A DNA stretch of 64,000 nt, taken from assembly GCA_964019055.1 (NCBI GenBank), contig OZ025219.1, forward strand, positions 8,524,388 to 8,588,387, written 5' to 3'. The notes under the pieces were generated by a model. The model was not told the DNA's origin. It saw nothing but the letters and a program-made list of their open reading frames with translations, and did no database searches. A program made the translations under genes and the position numbers. Position 1 is the first letter of the stretch; each line of letters begins with the position of its first letter. This document shows positions 32,176 through 42,200 of this stretch, in pieces. Source of the DNA: Anthopleura xanthogrammica. Lineage: Eukaryota > Cnidaria > Anthozoa > Actiniaria > Actiniidae.

Positions 32176-35100
32176 TTTGGTTTGTTTAATAGATATAATA
32201 TAGTTTTGGATACCAAGTAGGTATAGAAAGATTACCCGAAAAGCTTGCGAGAATACAAAATCTAAAGAAACCGAAAGAGAAATCTTACTACCTTCTACTA
32301 CATTCACTTGTAATTTGCCAAATTTTTTTTTTTTTGCTTCATTTACTGAAAAGAGTCTAGATTATACATGTATGGACCTTGATCACGCGGTACCATGTTT
32401 ATTCCCATGAGAATTATAATTTTATTTTGGTTAAACCAACGTTGTCTCATCGTGAAGCGCTTGAATGCGAGGCTACGCGGGGAAAACCTATTCTTCCATT
32501 CGACACGTAAAGTAAAGGGGGCAGGCCGGCAAAAACAGGGGGTGGGCCACATACTTTTGAGCTCCTTGAAAGGGGTGGGCTATCTATAAAATGGAACATC
32601 TAACATCTATGCAATTTTGCTTCGAAATTGGGGGTTGGTCATCACTTCTTCAACCGCATTTAATAATAGGCCAGCACAGAAATATGCTAATTCAATTCTA
32701 ATTTTGCCGGCCCACTCGCCTTACTTTATGAACAGTCCCTAATGTACCAACAATGTAACGATATACACTTCTTACCATTTATACATCATATACACGTGTA
32801 TAAATTCTATAAGGAATCAACTCTAATGTTAACACTCTTCTTTTATAATAAAATGCCAACTAAACCACTGTGATGATTTCTAAGTCTGCAATAATTTTGT
32901 CAAAGCAAATATTCCCCTAGTGGAGGTAGTTTTTTGACAGGAGCAAAAGAAAATGCGCTATGTAATGAACACTGATGTGTTTATTTTCAACACACCAAGA
33001 ACCTGTATATACATGAAGGCTGTATGAATTATTATTTACTTAATAATAGCTCTGGAGGCACACCTTAGACCAGATTTCAAAAGCTATCGTCCCTAAAAAA
33101 GAGCACATAATCGTCTATTGGCCTATATCACAGAATAAAACTTTACTCTAATTTCAAGAGAGCTTTATCCGAACAAGGTCATACTTCCAAAAACTTAAGG
33201 ATCAAGAGAAAGCATCAGAAAAATATAGTATAGGGTCACCTGGAATACAAGGAGAAACGTTCTTAAATTCATAAGAGAAACTTCCTTTTATGACCTGACT
33301 TCAAACTAAAACAATAGCTGATGAAATACCATTCGAACAATTTGAAATGAGAACTAAATGTTTGGAAAGATATTTTTCCCTAAGTTTCCTTAGTTCAGAA
33401 ACTGAAAGAATGTGACCTTGATGAGAATTTCCAAATCCTGGGAAGTCTGGAAAGAGATTATAAAGAGACCTGGATCCTTGCACTTTCGCTAAAGGAAAGA
33501 CAAGAAGCCTTGTGAATTGAATCCTAATGCTACATATAACAAAAGTACCTGTTTCACTGATCAAAACAATACACAATCCGTTCCAATCAGACGTGGAGTT
33601 TCTATGTTTTTTAGGAAAATACAAAGATCGCTTATTGACGCGTGAGCTTGTTAAATTATAAACTAACGTGGAAGAAAGTTACTCTTGGCGAAAAATGTCG
33701 GAGCCAAGAAAACTGTTGGCAAAATCTTAATCAATGACAAAAAATAGTCTCTGTTTTTTTTATCGCAAGTCATACCTTTTTGTTATGGACGTTTTAGCAT
33801 CAGTTAAGTCAAGCTGTCATAAGACAGCCAGTAACGAGAAAAAGTTTACAAAATATTCTTGCTAGTGAATGCTTTTATGAATAAATAAAACAGAGAGGGG
33901 CTTTGGGAAAAAAGATTCCCACACAAGAAGAAACAATATTGCTATAATATACAGTAATAGACTTTTACGATGTAGTCTTCAGGAAGCTTCGTATGAAAAA
34001 TGCAAAATGTCATAACTTCACGAAAGTCCATTAAGAAATCTAAACTTTATAAGCATTTTGGTTAAGCAAGTGTCCAAGGCTGTTTGGTTTCAAAACAAAG
34101 CTATGAGATAAGCCAACAAATTGCTGATACTCGTCTTTGGTTCGTTGGTTTGCCAAACAAAGTGTGACTTATCCAAAGAAAAATTCAAAATTGGATGTGA
34201 TCATTGTGATCAACTAAACTTGGCCCTAAGAATCATTACCATATGTTTTGGGTGCTCCACAGATAGAGCGGTAGGGAATAACATATTATAAAAAAAACCT
34301 TGGCTATAGGTAAGTACAAAATGGTATATTATGTTCAATATAAAAAAATACGATAACGTATATATAGCTATATGTCGATCGCAAAGTCATGTGTAATTTG
34401 AAGGCATTCCAGTCGCAATTATTATCTGTACCTTCTGAAGCAAAGATGACACTTTTCGCAACAAGCAGATTGAAGGATATAAACTTATTGTATGATAAGC
34501 GAAACGAATCTATAACCATGAGTTTGGGTTAATGATTAAGCTTATTTAATAATTATAATAATATATAATTTTAAGGTGTACGATAAAGTAAAGTGGAATG
34601 AACGTGATAGACGTGAATAGCATCATTGCACATTTACTTGTCGTACAGCCTCATTAGATTTTAACACAATTCTAACAACTCTACCTCCTTAACTCCATCT
34701 ACAAATAACTATTTCTAACTTCTTTTAACGTCTTCGTTCATTAAACTTAAAAAAAAAAAATGAAAATACATCAAAATTAAAAATTGTGTTTTTGCGGTTT
34801 TCCAGAAGTATTACTATAGTCTATATTAGGGACTTAGCAATAGTTCTTCGGTTCGTGGCAGTCAATACTTTACATCATTGTAAGTTAAAATATATATCAA
34901 TCATCATTATAATACTACACCAGAATAATGGTTTCAGGTTTTTGAACTCATTTTTCATTTAACGGTTATAAGATCATATTACAATAACACAGATACCAAT
35001 GTACCAGGAACTGATCCTCCATTAATGCAAAACGTTTCCTCGTGCCAATTGCTTCAAAAAATATATTATTTTCTAGCATATTTTCTTTTTAGTTTATATA

Positions 35101-36274
35101 TTTTATTCTTTCATATGGATTATCAGACTCTATATGACACTCAGTGCTGTTCTATTTGAGAACAAGTACGATCAATAGATACAACAAACGTAACTTTGAT
35201 TTGGAGGAGGATATTTTTTTCTTGGAAATAGATATGTGATCCAATAATGGTGTAATATATTCTTCCAGGAATACCGTTTATTACGGAAGTTGAGATTTTT
35301 TGGTTTATTTATTCTGAAATACTTTATCATATTATCTGATTGTTTGAAAACCAAAAACAACCTGTTACAACATCAAAATACAATAAAAGTAGATCAATTT
35401 TTTTTTCTTTTCGTTAATAATTTTCAAAGATACGGAAAAAATATTTCATTAAGCGAATGAAATTTTATTACGAAATTTTGGTTAATCATCTTAAGATTAG
35501 AAGCGACGAAGTAGAGGGGAAAATGAGAAAGAAAAGAAAAGGAATCTCATTAATGATACATATGAATTATCTGCATGTAGGTATGTTATCAGAAAGGTAT
35601 TTAGATTGGAAAATAATTGACCTAAAAATTCAAAGCGATAAAAGGAACAAGCCAAATACGACAAGAGAGTGTCCGTAAGTTGCAAATATTTTTTTTACAT
35701 TTTGTGACAATTTGAATCGGTTGAATACTTATTCTCTTACTTTGGGAACTGTGATTCTGTCTCGTAAGTTAAATTTAGTATGTAAGGTAGAATATTTTTG
35801 CACACGAGGCAAAAATATTTAGTTTGTTAAACGATCAGTGGTTGATTTCAACAAATTCTTTATCATCACACTAACATTAAATTAAGTTAGATCTCTTCCC
35901 AGTAAGCAGACTGAGTAAGACAATCTAGAATCGATGATACTTCGACATCTGTATATACATATACATAATCTTAGATTTGTAATTTCGGATTTAAGTTTTT
36001 GCAAGAGCCTAAAGTTCTGATCCCATTATCTAAATTCCACAATCCGGAACTTGTAGAATTTAATTTCGGAAACCAAGGTTACCTGGCAAATGTCTCTTGA
36101 AGCAAGACAAAATTTATTATATTTTCAAAAAACGCCGCAAAAATCGCCAGTGTAAACTTAATACATGGTCATGAAACCAATTTTCTTCGCTATTATGTTA
36201 CTAATCTATAATTTTCTTTCTATAGGTTGGGAGGAAAAGCAGGCTAGGGACTTTTCTATTCGACAGCACTAGAG

Positions 36275-39200
36275 ATGAGATTCCTTGCGATCGCTCTCAT
36301 CCTTGTGGCTGCTTTGGCCAACGCCAAGAGTACGTAGCACGACCTTTGCACCCTGACCACCTGTCTTCTTATATATGTATCTATTCTCTAATAATATATT
36401 TATCACGTATTAATCTTCTACAGATTTACAGAAAAGAGATGACTTTTTTAATACGCCAACAACCGACCCTTTTGATATGAGTAACTCAGGTAAACACATA
36501 GCTTCTCTTTTGCTGTCATCGGTTTTATTCATTCGATAATGGCTGGGTTTTTTTTGGCGGGAAACTTCTAACCGTTCGTCCCTGACGATCGGGGATGGAC
36601 GAAACTCCTGGAATATCCATGACATAACAATGCCCGCCATAGAGAGTTACATGACAATAACTATACAAAGTAGTGAATCCAAATATCTTTTGCGACCTGT
36701 AATATTGGCTGAAGTATCATAAGGTGGTTACGTCATCCGATAAAACTGACATTAATCACGTGATCGCTGCAGGTGTCGCGCAACTGGGTAATTTTCTTGC
36801 GATAAAATTAACGCTTAATTAACTTATCATTCATAAACTCTATATCATTAACTATAAGCATAACTATAACTAAACAAGCAAGCAAATTATCAAATAATTT
36901 TATCTTGTTACCTCCTTCAGTTAGGCACTTGTTTTATAAGATTTTTAGTCCCATTTGCTTCGTTCGTTTGTTTGTTTGTTTGTAACCAGCAATTACATGG
37001 ATCCAACTGTCTTGCCAAGGAAACTGTCAAAAAACAATAGAAAATCATATAAGAGGGTCCTGAAGGGGTAAAATGGGAGCTGAACTTTGGGGGGGAGGGG
37101 GGTGGGATTTCATGTACTGGGACTGGCACTTAGTTATTACTGGGACTGGGGTTTTGACAAATTTTAATTTAAATTGAAATGGGATTGGGAACCCCCCTTC
37201 AGGACGCTCACATAAATCAATTAGAATTCGAAACTTTAATCATTATCACTGTCTTCATTTGTTGCAGAACATCAAAATTCTGATCAGACAGTCCCAGACA
37301 TTTCTAACACAGAACCAACAAAGTCATCATTTGATGTATCAAATGATTCTGACTTCCTCGAAGAAGATGAGGACTTTATGAAGCCAGTGAGACTGAACGT
37401 AGCTCCAGCAAAATCCTCTGTCCGCAAGGCAAAAAAGCCCCTTCAAGTCCGTAAGTTCTATTAAGTTAAACATTTGAAAAATCATAAGAGTATACTTCTC
37501 AAATGCACGCGAGGTATCGTCATCGCGAGGAAGTAGGTTTTGGTGGACGTCAATCAAAGCGTTTCCACAACATTCCATAGACACGTGCCCTCTTTTCCAG
37601 CATTGCCATGGAAACACTTTAATTGACGTCCAGTTGTCAGTTCTGCCAATCCCTGCGTGTTCCCAGCGGAGTTAACCTTCAGAACGAACTCAAGCTCAAC
37701 CAATCAGAATTGAGGATTCGTCATTGTATTTTGATTGGCATTTCCCATGTCCCAGCTCGGAAAATGCTAACCAAAAATAGTTGACCCAAAATTCCTTTCG
37801 GGGAACGCGATCAATTCGGTTGGTTATAACACACGTATGCACAGACACTTCGTTATAGCTGTAAATATATTTCTTGATATTTGATTTATATTTCAGCTAA
37901 ACTTAAAAAGGCGGCGTTGGATTATATGAACTTCTTCCGTCGTACCCACGCTGCAAGTCCATTACAGCTCCACGATCCTCTGACTCTAGGAGCACAAAAA
38001 TGGGCCAACAAAATTGTCCAAGCTGGCAAAGTAAGCTTTGATAAGACCACGACCCACAACCAAACCATCTGCGTAAAACTGGCACAACAAGATGATGCCA
38101 TCAGGGACTGTGTTGTCTCTTGGTACGCCAAGATTATGAATTATGATTGGGCTCATAAAAAGATTAATAAAGACAATCGTGACTTTGTGGTTCTTATTAA
38201 CCGCCAAGCTACACATGTTGGCATTGGCATCGCAAGAGGTCCTCTTGGTAAAGTGTATCTAGTGGCTTTCTACTCACCAAAGGTCGATCCAAAGACTTTG
38301 ACAGAGAACATCCTTCCTTATACAGGTGAGGAACGACTATCAAAAGGGGAAAGAAAATAGCAAAATTATGAAAAGGGAACGGATAAGTTTAATGTAATGA
38401 AAGGAGAAATGAAAGAAAAGGATAGAAGAACAGGGAAAATAGAAAATGAAAGAAAGAGAGATATATAATGTGAGTAGCGCTGTGATGAATCAAATAAAAA
38501 AAAAAGTTGGCACACACAAGCGGAGAGCTCAGAAAACAATCCGTAGCTCACTACAGTGGTTAGAGTATCCGATAAAGTATGCAAGGGTCGTGGACTTGAT
38601 TTTCATCTGAATTGTTTCTGAGCTCCCCGCCAGTGTTAGTCAAAAAATTTTTTTAGAGATAGGATAAGTATGATAGGATATTGGTAAGAAATGATTGAGC
38701 AAAGAAATATAGGCAAAAATGAAAGGAAAGAAGGAAAAGAAGGTGTCTGATAGAAAGGTACGAATGAAAGAAGGTAGCAATCATTTATCATTATTTTACT
38801 GGGATTTATAATTTATAATCTTTCTTCTTTTACAGATGTTTTCGCCGCTGCTAATGGAGGTAAAATATTTCATTTTGTCGTTATTTCAACTACCCATCTT
38901 ACATTTTAAACCCTCTTAAAAATATTCCACAAGCTGATTTTATCGTATTTTAGCTAAGTGCCCAAAGGGATATACCGAACACCAAGGCACTTGTTACAAG
39001 CACCACACTGCTAAGAAGAACTGGATGGGAGCTGTAGTTGAGTGCGCAAAGGAGAATGCTGTAGTCGCAGATATCAAAAGCGCTGCTGTTGAGAATGCAT
39101 TGAAAACTATGCCATTAAAGAAACCCACAAAATTCCTGTGGGTGGGTAAGTAAAATATTATAATGTCATTTGCACAAAGATACCACGTGATTTTACCCTT

Positions 39201-42200
39201 TAAATCGGGCGGTAGTGTGAAAAAGAAGAACCCCATTGGTGCATAATTCGTGTCATCTGTAAAATTAATACTTACGGAGCCTAAGAATCTAGTACTTCAA
39301 AGAACCTTCAAACTTTATCGACACCCTGAAACAGTCACTAACTCACAACCATGAAACAACCTCTGGGCTGATCAAAGTCAGGGCACGGCTATCTCACAAA
39401 TCAAACCCTGAAACAACCTCTGGGCTGATCTAAGTCTGGGCACTGCTAACTCACAAGTCGCATTGGAATTTAGCATGTTAGGTTTTGTTGTTTGACAGAA
39501 CAACGTATAGAATAAAACAGAATGAGAAAATGGCTGATGGAAATACGAAAAAAAATATCATCCAATGACTGAGGGTTGCATTTTGAACCATTGCAGGTCT
39601 AAATGACAGAATTAAAGAAGGAATGTACAGCTATGTTGACGGATCGCCTGTGTCTCACTTGAACTGGAAGACAGGGGAACCACAAGGAAAGAACCAGAAC
39701 TGCGTTGCAGTTGATTTCAAATCTACTTTTGGAACAATGTACGACAGAAAATGCACAGAAATTAGCCAGTTCATTTGCAAAAAGCCACTGGAAGGTTAGT
39801 GTTTAAAACTGATGTCTCAGGGATATTCAACGGTCTACTTGCAACACTCTGTCTAACTGTCTGTCTGTCTGTCTGTCTGTCTTACCCTTTGAATATTCTT
39901 CAATTTTCTTCGAAATAATCCTTAATGGCTTTCATCCCAATAGGTTAAAAGTTAAACATTTGACTCTTGGGATCTTATCTCTTTTCTTCCGCATTCCCTA
40001 ATTATCACTTATATTAGAATTACAAACAAGAGTGTTCAATCTTCTTTCTTCTGTTTCTAAAGGATATGTTCTATACCAAGTAACTTTTGAAATGCCAAAA
40101 CTGAACTTCGAGAAAGACTTCAGCAACCAAGGATCCATTTCTCGTCAAAAACTGAACGCTAAAATTGAAGGAGCAGTAAGTTCTTGAGAAAATAAAAATA
40201 CATGATTGTTTTGTAGCACATTATTATAGTATTCTTCTTGTTGTTTTCAGCTACTTTTTAACTAAAAGAACTATATTTTTACAGATACAGCTATTTCAAA
40301 AAAAATTTGTGAAGGTTTTGTTGCTTGTTGCTTGTTGCATACCAAGCCCGAAATGCAGTATGGATGATGTGAACTCAAGCAGCGAAACGTCACGACAATA
40401 TGGAACTTTGTCATATTTTCTTCTGTGCTGACATTATTTATTTATGAAAATACATTTCAACCTTGGTACTGTAAGCAACATACAACATCCAGCATGCAAC
40501 AAGCAGAATGCCACAAAACCTTCACCAAACGTTTTTGAAATAGGTGCACACACTTATATGTACTTGAATGAAATGGAAATCAAGTATATTGCCGTAACAT
40601 CTTTCCTTGCATGAAAATGAGCATCGCCAAATCACGTAAAACACAAATAAAATATCTAAAATATCCCTTTTTTTTTAGTTCAAAGCTACTTTCAAGAAAT
40701 CCAAGTTTTCCGTCAAAGTTTTTGTGGTCGACGTTAGGTATGTCCCAGGCTCCTATCGATCTTGGTATCGAAAAACTGCATAATATTATGTATCTCCAAC
40801 CTCTGGGCTGATGTAAGTCAGGGCACAGCTAACTCACAGATCGAATTGGATTTTTTGCGTGTTGGGTATTGACGAGGAAGGGAAACAGAGAACCCAGAGA
40901 AAAACCTTCGAATCACGGAAGAGACCTAATGAACACTACTGAGAACCCAAGACTTCCGTGGGGAAGCACGGTCTATGTTTTCTCTTGGATGATTTGTATT
41001 TATAAATAGTCCCATATATTTTTTTGTCTAACACAGTGACGGCACAGTCAAGCCAAAGCCAAAACCAAAACCAAAGGCAAAGGCAAAGGCAAAGGCTCAA
41101 GCCAAAAGACCCGCATATCGCCAGAACCCTTACGGTTCACAATATGGAAATAATCCTTACCAGAGTAATCCCTACGGTCACTACATGGGAAAGAGACAGC
41201 TCGAGCCAACTGCAACAGCAATGCCTTCATCATTGAGTCCAACTGTGCCATCTTCTGACAGTCTATCTGACTCAAATGAAAGCCTTGAAGATAACTTTTT
41301 GGAAAGCTTTGAAGACAAGTCCAAGAAGGCTAAGGCCAAGCCTAAAACGTAAGTTTTGGTTCGGTTGTCGTTGATTATTCTTATACGAAGATAAACGCGC
41401 ATTTCACGAGCGTTTCAATGTCCTTTACATTTTAATAAAGACCTATTGTCACTAACACTGTTCATAAAGAGTGGTATTTGATAATGATGAAGACCATAGT
41501 GACCATCTACCCTTTATAAGAGTTTTCAAGAGAGATTCCGCTGAGGTGTAATTTGATATCGAAAGCAGTCTATTAGTTTTGTGAACTAGTGAAGCCATAA
41601 TACCTTAAGGGGAGCAAATTAATAATTGATATTAATAATCGATTTTTGTTTCAGTCCACCAAAGAAAACCAAAGTAACAGCTGTACTTAAGTTTGGCAAG
41701 CAAAACCTCCCAGCTGATCCAACCAAAGCCTTCCAAGATTATCTTAAGAAGAACAAACAACGAACCGCTGCACCTCTTAGCCAGCAAGCAAAGGTTCTCT
41801 CAGTCAAGCTTCTCCCTCCAGGTACAGACTGTAAATAACCTCCAACCAAGGGTGGAACTGTGATTTTGAGAGAAAGGGTTCAATCCAGTAACGAATGCCA
41901 ATCTCACATTCCCAAAGATGGTATTTTCCATTCTTTGGAGGAAAACATGAGCAGAAAAGCGGGTTCACAGGTACCCATGGATTAGCCACAGGTTGATAGA
42001 TTCTCTCGCCTTCTTTCGTGTGTTTGATCGTAGTTTCCTGGATTCCTAAGTGGGGTACCTATTTTTTTTTCAAAATCATCATGATCGGCATTGATTTTCG
42101 TGAACGCAAATTCAATGGAGATATGCAATCGAGGTTGGTTGTCGTGATGATAAAACCTTTATGAATCAAATGCTATGAAAGCCTAGGTCCTAAAATTCAT

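Larger units (their letters stand above)
31074..36274. other. Intergenic region between genes D and E
   Basis: About 5.2 kb, AT-rich. Apart from the two MITE-like elements near the left end and a GTT tract at 31,575-31,605, I see no gene, RNA or named element. An ATTAAA at 31112-31117 may be the gene D polyadenylation signal. A good acceptor (TTTCTTTCTATAG, about 36,213-36,225) just before gene E suggests its 5' UTR is spliced. Confidence 0.5.
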
